DNA from: Microdon myrmicae
Lineage: Eukaryota > Arthropoda > Insecta > Diptera > Syrphidae
Assembly: GCA_963931805.1 (NCBI GenBank)
Contig: OZ007497.1
Coordinates: 57,588,603-57,652,602, forward strand
Direction of reading: 5' to 3'
DNA: 64,000 nt
In this document: positions 56,101 through 64,000 of the stretch, piece by piece
Layout of the letters: every line of letters starts with the position of its first letter
Position numbering within the stretch: position 1 is the first letter of the stretch
Position numbers and translations under genes: made by a program
The notes under the pieces: model-generated
Told to the model about the DNA's origin: nothing
The model's database searches: none
What the model saw: the letters and a program-made list of their open reading frames with translations, nothing else

Positions 56101-57300
56101 TGCCAGGCAGGATGGTACTGCCAAAAAGGATGACCACTGTAAGTCAAATACACTCGTCATAATATGATTTTGATTCTCTACAAAAATTAAAAATAAAGTG
56201 AGTATAAACGACCTTACGTATATCTATTATAACAACTTGGACTTACGCGTTATAAATGCTTCTGTTATGATACCTAAAATACCAATCGTCAGAATAACAC
56301 ACAGTTGAGTTAAGCAAATTAACCAGCTGTACCTAGTTATGTTCGTTTTGAATTTATTATAGCTTGCCATGGTTAGCACCGAACCCCATCCAGGTCCAAA
56401 GGTAGTAGAAACCAGAATTGGTCCCAAGAATATCCATGCTTCCACAGAGTATCGCTTCGGCGCAAAAAGCCCTTTATTCAAGCCCTCAATCGCATGCGGC
56501 ACGAAGAGCATGCGAATCAGGAGCATCAACAAAAATGCTATCAAAATGAATGCACTATATCTGAAAATCTTCCCAATCTACAAAAATTTGAAAATAGATA
56601 AATTAGCAGACGTGTTTTCTTCACATTCGTCGAAGCTCACCGTTTCCGTAGAATTATAGACGGCCATGGCAATGATTCCCCAAACTACCAAAGTGCACGC
56701 ACCAAGAGAAATGGTAAATAACCACCCGGTCTGATGCCTAGGGGTTTATCAACGTTTATTCTTTGTACGTTTGAGTTTTGAACATTTTTATGCCGAATAC
56801 TCACGTGAAAAAGTCCACCGAAGGGATACTGAGAAAGTGAAACACATCACCATCAGTATTTGAATAGTTCACGGTACAGTGCTATAAATTTATTTGGATG
56901 TTAGTCTCACTAATTGCGGTTACTAAATATAATTAACGTTGTACCTACAGAAACGACATAATAACTTTCATTTTTCATCCAGCTCTTGGCACCCTCGCAG
57001 CTCCACGGTAAGGTTGGTTGCAGAGAATACAGAAAGTACCACAAGGGTATCCCTCCCAGAACTCCATATACAGCTAGCGAAAATATATTTAAGACTAATC
57101 CAATATATCCCAGTCCTAAAAATATCCTGATTACAACAAGCAATTTATCAACGGTTAAAGAAACATACCTTTAAACAAGGGCGCCACTCGAAAAACCGAT
57201 ATGAAACCCGAACTAGAAAACTGCCCCAGGAAACACTGAATGTATATAATAGGGATGGCATACAGTGCTAAACTAAGTAAAGTGCTGATAAGGGCGGCAA
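43396..57300 (-). CDS. SLC6/NSS-family transporter, gene B (N terminus not seen)
   Basis: Paralogue of gene A. Exons on the minus strand: 57300-57169 (TM2, LGQFSS), 57115-56949 (TM3), 56881-56805 (EL2 second Cys, VDFF), 56737-56641 (TM4), 56577-56247 (TM5-6, FGPGWGSVLTMASYNKF), 56177-56029 (TM7), 44119-43991 (TM8, FDEF), 43935-43729 (TM9-10), 43665-43396 (TM11-12, DWYPAD tail, TAA). Phases join throughout, giving 519 visible residues. The TM1 exon should lie beyond 57301 and was not found in the window. The 11909-bp intron 44120-56028 joins a phase-0 donor (ATG|GTAAGT) to a phase-0 acceptor (GTCTAG|CTT). Unlike gene A, TM5-7 is split over two exons. The conserved SYNKF and FGPGWG motifs make it the more orthodox of the pair. 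Confidence 0.8.
44410..44480 (+). mobile_element. mariner 5' end fragment
   Basis: GGCTGAAAAGTTCGTAGGCTGACGTATAGATGG...AAATAAATCTG resembles the first 70 bases of mariner 3 (CTGACACATAGATGGCGGCAC...AATTAAATCC). The rest is lost. A TGTGGGGGTT sequence begins at about 44481 and could be the start of another TGTGG element, but no end was found. Confidence 0.45.
44481..45435. other. No gene; possible TGTGG element start and short tandem repeats
   Basis: A minus-strand frame at 44408-44755 has no recognised domain. Two diverged direct repeats lie at 45158-45205 and 45244-45295 (GTGGGGCAAATG...GATTCGTTTATTG). Bases 45405-45435 resemble mariner 3 near its 5' end and form the left flank of element C. 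Confidence 0.4.
45436..46903 (-). mobile_element. TGTGG...CCACA element, copy C, inserted in a mariner fragment
   Basis: 1468 bp, from TGTGGGGTTAATG to AAGAACCCTCACA, with duplication AGTT exact (45432-45435 and 46904-46907). It has the internal hairpin GATGCCATCGCAAGATGATGATCTTACCGTGG and TTTCAGGTAAGA near the right end. Its two flanks together match contiguous sequence near the 5' end of mariner 3. Confidence 0.85.
46904..47345 (+). mobile_element. mariner fragment (family of mariner 3)
   Basis: Matches 48880-49330: ACCTTCAAAcGATaCGTG, ATGGATAAAAAACAATTTCG at 47012, then the N-terminal transposase region with several frameshifts, ending near GAGCAAAG. The catalytic domain is absent. Confidence 0.85.
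47360..47561 (+). pseudogene. env-like remnant of an errantivirus-type gypsy element, part 1
   Basis: An open frame with Asn/Ile-rich sequence and several N-glycosylation-like NxS/T sites that runs up to the border of element D. The same frame resumes at 50080 after D. Errantivirus env proteins are membrane glycoproteins of this composition, but I assign it by general likeness and by the transmembrane segment in part 2. No gag or pol of the same element is seen. It is a broken fragment. Confidence 0.45.
48803..50061 (+). mobile_element. mariner transposon 3, complete ends
   Basis: Inverted repeats ACGGGTCAATTGAAAAGTCA and, reading in from the right, ACAGATCAATTGAAATGTCC; TA on both sides (48801-48802 and 50062-50063). 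Element F shows the uninterrupted sequence GGGAATGTATTAAAG. Confidence 0.95.
48979..49994 (+). pseudogene. mariner transposase (irritans-like), inactivated
   Basis: ATG at 48979 (MDKKEFRVLIKYCFLKG). It has the usual helix-turn-helix segment (STIKDWYAKFRRGEMSTEDGE), WVPRELT, and the catalytic region. The first Asp is Asn (MNETWLHH), the second is also Asn (LLHQNNG), a short deletion precedes KRGKTQQSAGKVM, and a frameshift near 49735 moves the C-terminal part (SLPHPPYFPDLAPSDYF to GNYVE) to another frame. The length without defects would be about 340 residues, typical for the family. It is clearly dead, and resembles irritans-subfamily elements by its N terminus. Confidence 0.92.
50080..50390 (+). 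pseudogene. env-like remnant, part 2 (transmembrane anchor)
   Basis: The frame of part 1 continues here to a stop near 50201, and a second frame (50119-50379) contains a long hydrophobic stretch (TLMILGITILITIVIFV) followed by basic residues, as expected for a C-terminal membrane anchor. At least one frameshift separates them. A G-rich tract at about 50535-50560 could be the element's polypurine tract. Fragment only; no functional protein. Confidence 0.45.
50735..50900. repeat. Three tandem units of about 60 bp
   Basis: Units containing GATACCTYYCCTGGGATCAT and TCRTAAAACTAGTGTACAACC, open on the minus strand as (TSFTMDDPR-x-G-x-F)n. No protein family is recognised. Confidence 0.8.
51120..51240. 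repeat. AT-rich tandem repeat
   Basis: TTTAAGTTACT followed by TTCRCTTTCATTTA occurs three times, with a (TA)n run at about 51200. Confidence 0.75.
51435..52586 (-). mobile_element. TGTGG...CCACA-type element, copy H (left border unknown)
   Basis: The right end has the family hairpin GGCTGTTTCTCC...GAGAAACCCCTACA ending at 52586, and TTTTACAGGTAAAT at 52497. Inside, CCGAATGGGCAAGGATCTCT is repeated with a 104-bp spacing (51435 and 51539). The left end was not found; GATG follows on the right. Confidence 0.5.
52587..52672 (+). repeat. Repeat block shared (inverted) with 58563-58660
   Basis: Both copies encode MFLAC-x-A-x-SGG-x-x-LQRGK-x-YGMGGCGR in one frame. Element H inserted at one edge of this copy and a SINE lies at the edge of the other. 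Confidence 0.7.
52815..52860 (-). mobile_element. tRNA-Asp SINE tail fragment
   Basis: Only the (ATC)n tail complement and about 30 bp of body (GGCACTACAACCGGGATC-TTGGCCTTATTTAA) remain. Confidence 0.75.
53029..54246 (-). mobile_element. mariner transposon 4
   Basis: Left end TGAGTGGGCTAAAAAGTTTC, right end reading in CGAGGGTGGCTGAAAAGTTT, TA on both sides (53027-53028 and 54247-54248). Same family as mariner 2. Confidence 0.88.
53092..54069 (-). pseudogene. mariner transposase, broken
   Basis: ATG at 54069 (MDKIEYRAIITF). The N-terminal DNA-binding region is readable to about 53827, then frames are broken by deletions. The C-terminal stretch (53092-53274) keeps KIALGGQRCSSNAEA and LELQGDYVEK. 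Part of the catalytic core is lost in small deletions. Inactive. Confidence 0.88.
54301..55508 (-). mobile_element. TGTGG...CCACA element, copy E
   Basis: 1208 bp, from TGTGGCAATGGG to AGAAACCCCACA, duplication GTCA exact (54297-54300 and 55509-55512). It has CGCCCTCACGGGCG near the left, the internal hairpin GTGGCAAGATGATGATCTTGCCATGG, GGAAGCTTAATGCTGCC, and TTTCAGGTAAGT near the right. It lies within the long intron of gene B. Confidence 0.88.
55513..56028. other. Intronic sequence of gene B; no TM8 exon
   Basis: A minus-strand frame at 55800-56000 follows the TM7 exon but does not resemble any SLC6 exon and ends in stops. This absence supports joining the gene to 43991-44119. Confidence 0.5.
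56029..57300 (-). CDS. Gene B exons for TM2 to TM7
   Basis: Six exons with clear GT-AG borders. The EL2 cysteine pair is split over two exons (PWSC and HCTV). The last exon here ends LIGCLNVM before GTAAGT at 56028. No TM8 exon follows within 12 kb other than that at 43991-44119. Confidence 0.88.
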
Positions 57301-57713
57301 CTGCAAATGAAAAATTAAGTAAGTTAATACGAAATATTGCATAAAATATTCATACGATAAAACACGTATATGATTAAGAAATTTTGCTTCGAATAACCAA
57401 ATATTCAACCGCAACTGGGCTCTGTGTGGGTGCTACTTTCAACACAACAAAAACAATATGCAACTCTGAAATCAAAGATATCAACAACCTTCTAGCGAAA
57501 AATGCTAAATTTTCCTAAATACATGTACTCTCTAAGGTAGTTTGCCATTTATCGTTTCATAGATAATAAATTCGAGTTTTATTACAATATACAGGATGGG
57601 CCAACTTAAATGAGCGCGTAAGACAACACTAAAACGTTGATACTTTTTATCTGACTGCTTTCATCGAGTGTGTGTTTCGAACTTTCTATTTATTTTTTAT
57701 TGGCCGGCCTATA

Positions 57714-58360
57714 GCAACCCGAAAGTTCATGACCTCACCGACTCGACTCCGCCATTACTCCCTGTCCCGTGTGCTCTCCTTCCACGTTCGGCCATCCGAT
57801 CGGATCTTCTCGAGGTCCAACCTAACATTGTCCTCCCATCTCCGTCGCGGCCGCCCTATCGGTCTCTTTCCCGTTGGCTTACCGTCAAGAATTATATGCA
57901 CTGTCCTATCATTGCCCATTCGCGCCACGTGTCCAGCCAATCTTAATCTTCGGGACTTGATTACTGTCACTATTGTAGGTTTGTGGTATAGCTCTTCCAA
58001 TTCGTGGTTGTGGAGTTTCCTCCATTGTCCTGCCTCCTCGCCATATTTACCACCAAAGATACCCCTTAGAACTTTATTCTCGAATACGCGGAATTTGTTT
58101 TCTTTCCATTTTGTGAGAACTCATATTTCGCATCCGTATAGAACAATCGGCATGATTATGGTTCTATAGACACGGAGCTTTATATTACGTGATAACAGTT
58201 TGGATTTCAACAGTTTACTAACAACATGCCAACTAGCGTTGCCGAAGAGTAGTCTTTTGTTAATTTCTTTCAACATTTCGTTAGTGGTCGTCAGTATGTT
58301 CCCAGGTATTTAAATTCTTTGACATTTTCAAATATCTTGCCCCTGATGTTTATGTGTGTT
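57714..58360 (-). mobile_element. RTE-type LINE 3' fragment
   Basis: The minus strand encodes the C-terminal end of an RTE reverse transcriptase: VIKSRRLRLAGHVARM, then GKRPIGRPRRRWEDNV at 57755-58000, with the preceding region in broken frames up to about 58360. Confidence 0.75.
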
Positions 58361-58373
58361 CTCTGACGTCCAC

Positions 58374-58562
58374 CTCATCATCAAACCGAGAACCCGTCTT
58401 GGCCTTATTTAGCAAGTCCTGGGGCTTGTTAAATTTTCCATAATGATTTGTTTTTTCCGGGAAAGGTCATTAGTTTTGCGCCAGAGGCTCCCCGACAGGG
58501 TACCGAACCCCAGTCTCCCGCGTGACAGGCGGGTATACTAACCACTATACTATCGAGGAGCC
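58374..58562 (-). mobile_element. tRNA-Asp SINE, near full length
   Basis: Contains the complete tRNA head on the right (CTATACTATCGAGGAGCC at its end) and body, with a short tail. The target duplication is not clear. Confidence 0.88.
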
Positions 58563-58660
58563 AACGGCCACAACCACCCATCCCATAAAACTTACCCCTT
58601 TGGAGCCAGTCTCCACCACTAACGGCGACACATGCCAAAAACATCCACTTAAAGGATGTG
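58563..58660 (-). repeat. Inverted partner of the 52587-52672 block
   Basis: See the 52587 entry; here the coding-like frame is on the minus strand. Confidence 0.7.
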
Positions 58661-59045
58661 ACATTACTTAAACCAAAAACATTACCCCATACACCAAATC
58701 GCCTCACATAAATGGATAGCAAGCAAGTCGAACTAAACGATTGACTTATAGCTTTTGTTTAATGTTCGCAGCAGAAAAAAAAATCGACAATATTGAATGG
58801 CGCACTGGTATTCAAGTTGACTCGCAAAATAAACTTTCTATTTGCTTTCGTTTACAATTTTGAATCACTCCGAGGGACCACACGTTAGTCAGACAGTCGA
58901 CGTTACCTTTTCTATTTTTCGACTTTTCCTGTGCGGACCGACCGAGGGTTTCTCTATTGGACTCTCGATTTCGACTGTTCGGAGTAGACTAATCTTTCAT
59001 TTGTCTCATTTGAATATCGAATCGTTAAAACTCCTTGTGAAAGTT
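58661..59045. other. No gene recognised
   Basis: Sequence between the block and element K; no domain seen. Confidence 0.4.
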
Positions 59046-60191
59046 TGTGGCGTTTCCGCCAAACCCCACGGTTCACCACTTCCTAAAAAACCCCCATAAC
59101 GTTCCCCCACTCTGCATAAGCTTTCGCTAATGCAATAGCATTAGCATCCGAAATACTTCATGCATTAAAGAGAACAAATTTATAATCGAAAAAGCCCCTG
59201 GAAAAAAGAATTCTTCCCTGCATGCATAACTTCGCATTTAAAATTCCCTATAAGAGTTCTCTCCAAGCTTATCATAAATTCCCTGAAAGAAAATTCATCG
59301 GTTCATATATAATACAACCGCATAATCAGGAAATATTACTCTTGAGTTGGCTTATCCCATCTTCATCATGTGTATCATAAATTACCAGACAAACACATTG
59401 GCTGGCGACCTACACCCAAGGGACCAAAACAAATACACGCATCTCTTGGCACCAATTAAATCCTACGGCATAAGCAAATGCAAGTAGGAAATCAATACTC
59501 ACCCTTACCAGTGATGCCACAAACACCATTTCCCGGTAATCTAGCCAAAATCCATTAAAACCATTTCTTCGATGCGTTGCGTCTATTTATTTAGCCACGA
59601 CGCACATCTCAAACAAAGACCCAATTAGCATCCGACGAGTTTCGGTTTTGTTTGCTTTACCAGACTCGCATCCCATGAATGCACATTATCCCTTTCTTTG
59701 TTTAGAGTACTGGAGCGATCTTCTATATGAGATCTGTTTGGTTACCTCAAAGAGAGACTTTACGTCGTTTCACTGGCTGAACTTCTTTTAACAACGATTA
59801 AATATCGTTGATTCGTTTTCCATCCGTTGACCACGCTGGTCACATACCGCTCCTGCTGTCTGTAGCGCTGCAGACACGCGATAATACCCGGAGTCGTGAG
59901 AGGTATTTCGAACCTGTCGGTTTCCAATTGCTTGTCGAGTTTGTGCTGCAGTTCGTTTGAGATAGTGAAAAAGAATTTATAAGTGAGAAAAGTAACTTTA
60001 TTTTAAACAATGAACTCTAAATTGCTGTTGATCGGTGCACTCTTTGCACTGGTCGCCATAGTCGTTGCTGATGTCCACACAATAAAAAAAAGCATTAATT
60101 AATTAACCAACAATCGAGTGTTTTATTTTTACTTGTGTGGTCGTGTGTGTGCTTTTCCTTCCGTGTTGTACTCTCGGAACCTTTAGTGATT
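59046..60191 (+). mobile_element. TGTGG-type element, copy K (right border unresolved)
   Basis: Starts TGTGGCGTTTCCGCCAAACC like copy I and shares further blocks with it (ATGCATAACTTCGCAT, AAGAGAGACTTTACG near 59750, AGTGTTTTATTT near 60117). The right end may be broken by element M. AGTT precedes the start. Confidence 0.6.
60010..60102 (+). CDS. Tiny signal-peptide-like ORF inside element K
   Basis: ATG at 60010, 30 residues, TAA at 60100-60102. Residues 1-20 (MNSKLLLIGALFALVAIVVA) have the charge-hydrophobic-small pattern of a secretory signal peptide with a plausible cleavage after VVA, leaving DVHTIKKSIN. No family is recognised. It could be a remnant first exon of a small secreted peptide captured by the repeat, or chance. 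No equivalent was noticed in copy I. Confidence 0.3.
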   Translation: MNSKLLLIGALFALVAIVVADVHTIKKSIN

Positions 60192-60837
60192 TGTGGTGAC
60201 GAGGTAGAACTCTCGCCCATGCTGGCGTCGCGACTTGGTGCCCCCACAATTTCTCTATGACGACCGTACTAAAAAAAATTTTCTTTTCAATTCCCTATTC
60301 TACTCCTCGTATCTTTGTCTTCTTTCAAAGATCCAGACGCATCGCCACTTATCTCTAGATCCTTTCTTGGGGTTTTGTTTGTGTTACCCATCTGGTTTAT
60401 AACAACAAGAGTTTTCGTGCGCTTCGGATGGGTAACAAAGGATCCGTGGAAATAGGGTGTCGGTTTCTAGATTGGTGCGTTTACTAGTCATAAAACATCT
60501 GGCATGTGAAGATATGCATTAGGATGTTTATGATTGCGAGAATTGTGTGTCGGCGGATCGAATAGATATTCCTTTGTTTGTACCCGTGCACTTTTTGGGG
60601 TTTTGGATCTTGTAGGTAATTTGGAGGTGTTAATTGCTTATAACATACATAAGAAGATATGCATTAGCTGTTTGCTTTTAGGGAATTAAACTGAATTGGA
60701 TGAAATTGAATTAAATTTAATGTTAGAGAATTTGAACGTTTAGTTCGATTGGGTTTCACCATTGAATTCAATGTTGCGTTGGGGATATGCAATGGATTAT
60801 TCTATAGGTAATTTATGTGGTTCATAGAACCACCACC
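60192..60837 (-). mobile_element. Short TGTGG...CCACA-type element, copy M
   Basis: About 646 bp, from TGTGGTGACGAGG to the hairpin GTGGTTCATAGAACCACCACC. The flanks GATT and GACT differ at one base, so the duplication is imperfect. It has the family's left hairpin (CGCCCATGCTGGCG) and CCCCCACAATTTC block. Confidence 0.55.
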
Positions 60838-61785
60838 GACTCTTTTGCTATGTTTTCTTGGGTAGAATGACATTATATTCCCCGTTGGGCCATATGTTTC
60901 TTAAAGTGTCTAGCTTCGCTAACTTGTCACTAGTTTACAGAACTGTGTCGCTTATAGCTAGTTTACAGAACTATGGTAATACGTTGGGTGAAACCTCCTT
61001 AGGCTTTTAAAAAAATCTTTTAGCTACAATATGTTTTTTTAGACTTATGTACGACTTGTCGGAATGTTCTAATCGTTTTCGTCGCATGTTATGTAAAACA
61101 TGTTTAATTTTGAAACGCCATAAGAAGGGGGAATTACCAAGCAATCCTATTTACTACTTCAAAACTTGTTTGACAATAAGATTCAAGAAACTCGGTCGTA
61201 TGAAAACGATTTCGAGAAATTTCGTCATCGCCAAATGAGTAAATGCAAGTAGGGAACAAGAGATCTTTTATCAATATAAGGAATACGAAGAGAGAGGGTA
61301 CAGAGCGTTAACGACAGCCAGCATTAATTTGAGATAAGACAAATTTAATCACCTACCGAATTACTTGGATTGCGGATGTGTGCATTTTTTCAATTTTTTT
61401 TTTCATGCAAGTTACATTATTTGATTTCACGATTGAAAATAATTAGGGGAAACAAAACTCTCTTACTATGACATCTTTCTTTGAGATCATTCACTTACTA
61501 ATTAGCTAAAGCACTCTTTTTCGTGTCCGTTTATTTATTCTGACTCACTAATTTTGAAATAACGAAAAAGAAGGGAGTCTTAGCTCATTGATGATAATTA
61601 ATACAAGCATGTATCGTACGAATAGAGATCAGACGGATCTCTTGAATTCCGTACGAGGATGTGTGACCTGCATGACCTTTACAAATAACATATCTTAATA
61701 TCTACCCTTCTTTTATCTTCAAGCCGTCCCAGTTGTTTACACTTTATAGATATTATAAAGGTATTAATTGTTTTTTTATGTATGT
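60838..61785. other. No gene recognised
   Basis: AT-rich; a 63-residue basic frame at 61047-61238 (+) has no recognised domain. Confidence 0.4.
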
Positions 61786-62060
61786 ACAGGGTGACCAAAC
61801 ATAGGCGGACGCATTTGTTTCGAAAAACAAATCATTAGAAGAATGTTGTTTAGGTTATTTAAGTACAAATTATTTATTTCGATTTAAAAAAATTTGTATA
61901 CGCTGAAGGGGCGATGTCTGCAGTAGATGGCTATTTTGAGGAGATCGACGTTTCTTACTATAAACAAAGTATAGAAGCTATTGAACATCCCTGGGAAAAC
62001 TTTATCGAGCTAAAAGGAGACTATGTTGATAAATAAAACAAGTTTTTGCAAGTATTTGGT
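61786..62060 (+). mobile_element. mariner remnant (C-terminal transposase end)
   Basis: The frame ending in TAA at 62034-62036 reads YFEEIDVSYYKQSIEAIEHP...FIELKGDYVDK, the usual mariner C terminus. TACAGGGTGACCAAACATAG near 61788 looks like a terminal repeat. The whole core is deleted. Confidence 0.65.
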
Positions 62061-62079
62061 GTTTTCTTTGTCACGCCGA

Positions 62080-63290
62080 TAAATTCTGGGACTTCCACTA
62101 GTGCACTAGTTTTTGAAACCGATATAGCGCAAGTCCCCCACTTGGTAGAAACCTTGACGTGGTGCGGGGGCTTAAACTACAATGCGTCACTCGGGCTACG
62201 CTGATGGTAGCATACGCTTCCAGTAGGGCCACCCATGTCAGGCACGCTACCGAGGAGTAACCCACAAAGATCTACCATCCCTAATCCAGGGTGTTACGGG
62301 TCACCGTGCCCATTGGATGGTTTGCAGCCAGGGGTATACCGGCTGTATATTAACGGCGCCTCTCTGACACCGGGTCGAATCAGAGCAGTAAGCAGACCAT
62401 ACCATATCAAAGAGAGGCTCTGATATGGCGGACTATTTGAAACCCCAAGACTGTCCCCACGAAGTGAATATTCAATATACAAAAACAACCTCACGAAAAA
62501 CCCGGTACGCGTAGGTGCGCCAAGCCGACGCTATCATAAGAGAACAAATCATCAAGAAAACACCGACTCGGCAAAAAGAAGACGTAGGGAAAAACGGAAA
62601 AAGTGGGATATACACGTCGGTACATGGTATGTTTTAACGTTATATAAACCAGACGCGTTACAGACGGCCGTAGAAAACGGGAAACATCGTTGCGCTTCAG
62701 GTAGTCCGACTCCTACATCAGGTAATCGAAACCAACGGGTTTTCACTAGTGTGTGAGGTACCGATACACATAACCTCGGAACCGCCTTCATCATAAACAA
62801 GAAGAATGCGCGCCATGTAGGAGATGTGCAATTTATTAATGACCGAATGTCGGTGCTAAAAATAAAGAGACCATGGTACAATTATGTATTTATAAACGTA
62901 CATGCCCCAACAGAATCTACGGATGAAGAAACGAAGGGCACGTTCTACGACACCCTAGAGGAAGTATTTAATGGGATCTCATCATTCAATGTTAAAATCC
63001 TCCTCGGAGACCTCAACGCGAAATCCATAAAGCCACATGGATATTATTCGACGGCATAACGCGTAACCAAATAGACCACTTGCTCATAGACAAAAGACAT
63101 CACTGGAATATCCTTGAAGTAAGATCATATGGAGGGGCAGATTGCGACACCGATCATCTTCTAGTGATGGGCGAAATCAGGAGTCGGCTCGCCGCAAATC
63201 CACACGGACAGTCACGGGAGTCGAACAAAAAGTTCGGCATTGATAAACTACAAGACCTGCCCAAAAGGGCTGAATATTAAGACGAACTAA
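62080..63290 (+). mobile_element. RTE-type LINE, endonuclease region
   Basis: A degenerate APE-endonuclease is read in broken frames: INVHAPTES and LLGDLNAKS (62880-63030), then HLLIDKRHHWNILEVRSYGGADCDTDH (63070-63160), which is the usual RTE pattern around the catalytic Asp-His. The 5' part contains ACCTTGACGTGGTGCGGGGG. The element is cut off at about 63290, just before element G. Confidence 0.75.
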
Positions 63291-63321
63291 CGAATAGGTT
63301 TAGCATCCTAGGGAATGGGAG

Positions 63322-64000
63322 TGTGGGGGTTCTTTAAGCATTCCCGAAGAACCACCCATCGTCCTAATCCAACACCTCGTCCCCAACCTGCAAATACCTG
63401 AAATATAAGTCCACGGCAAGATTACTATCTTGCCATAGCAACTAACTAAATAGCATCAATTAAACCATCTCGGTACATCTGTCATGAACCGATCGTTTAC
63501 TATGGGCGACCACATGCCCATCAAACACAGGCCAATCCTCCCGAGTGTTCTTGTTCAAACAAGCCGGTGGTCCAAAAGACACACCAGGCAAATCGCTTGC
63601 TTATACAGCTGCAGCCGATTATCCCTGATCGGCTGCATAAGCGATAAACTAGCATCAAATTGGACGTGATCATAGTTTGTTTTTCCTAAACAATCTAGCA
63701 ATGGTCACGACCCATGTTTTGTCCACTAATACAAATCATGGCGCAACTCGCGCCAAACTGCCAAGAGCCGAATTCTTTGCCAGTGTAAATATTCACACTG
63801 GAATTCGACCCTTGACTTGCTGTGGATGCAATGCACAATTGACGTGGATAAGTACACAACTGTTATTCTGTAACCACCCTGATCACGAGATCAGGTCCCA
63901 CGGTATCGTTCTCCTGAACAACCCTCATACCATTAGCTAAGGGAAACAAACGCGTATCTTAGCGTTTGACCCCCGAAATAGCGTTTATGTTGGCATAATA
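63322..64000 (+). mobile_element. TGTGG...CCACA element, copy G, runs off the right edge
   Basis: Starts TGTGGGGGTTCTTTAAGCAT with its partner GAAGAACCACCCATCG, then has the internal hairpin CCACGGCAAGATTACTATCTTGCC at 63412-63437. Near the right edge GAAATAGCGTTTATGTT matches, in reverse complement, the AACGCTATTTCGAG block of copies D and F. Confidence 0.7.

Noticed and set aside
59046..60191. Exact right end of element K by an AGTT duplication
   Set aside because: AGTT occurs at 59940 and 59950 but is not preceded by the family's CCACA end, so the border is left open.

Overview
This window looks like a gene-poor, transposon-dense stretch of an insect genome, probably a fly (Diptera). It has short (53-67 bp) GT/GC-AG introns, insect-type SLC6 transporters, several mariner families, Ty3/gypsy elements of insect type, jockey/R1/RTE LINEs and a tRNA-Asp-derived SINE. 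I cannot name the species.

Host genes. Only two host genes are convincing, and they lie tail to tail. Both encode neurotransmitter:sodium symporters (SLC6/NSS). Gene A (+) has nine exons from 11466 to 33051. Its TM1 exon lies 17.4 kb upstream of exon 2, and the first intron has been filled by a whole gypsy element, two LINE remnants, SINEs and nested elements. Gene B (-) has nine visible exons from 57300 down to 43396. Its body (56029-57300) and its last three exons (43396-44119) look like two genes but join in phase across an 11.9 kb intron packed with transposons. Its TM1 exon is not visible. Intron positions are conserved between A and B, except that one long exon of A is split in B.

Mobile DNA, left to right: a minus-strand gypsy element running off the left edge (1 to about 3.7 kb); a tandem pair of TGTGG...CCACA repeats (5.2-8.2 kb); a miniature LTR retrotransposon (8.4-9.1 kb); a gypsy element with an internal deletion, 12544-17972, whose 5' LTR holds another TGTGG element; an R1-type LINE fragment (19.2-20.9 kb); a SINE/TGTGG/mariner nest (23-25.9 kb); a truncated gypsy LTR inside gene A (30.9-31.4 kb); a broken LINE with a solo LTR in it (34.3-37.6 kb); three more mariner copies with coding sequence (38.7, 48.8 and 53.0 kb) and several mariner fragments; an env-like remnant split by a nest (47.4-50.4 kb); and RTE LINE pieces (42.9, 57.7 and 62-63.3 kb).

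The most novel signal is a family of about a dozen non-coding elements, 0.6-1.75 kb without nested insertions, that begin TGTGG (or TTTGG), end CCACA, and are flanked by 4-bp target-site duplications. I could pair the duplication exactly for seven copies (B, C, D, E, I, J, L). The copies carry conserved hairpins and a conserved CAG|GTAAGT-like motif. They could be non-autonomous Ginger-like DNA transposons (TGTNR termini, 4-bp duplications) or a large solo-LTR family. I know of no description of this exact family, but I could not search for one.
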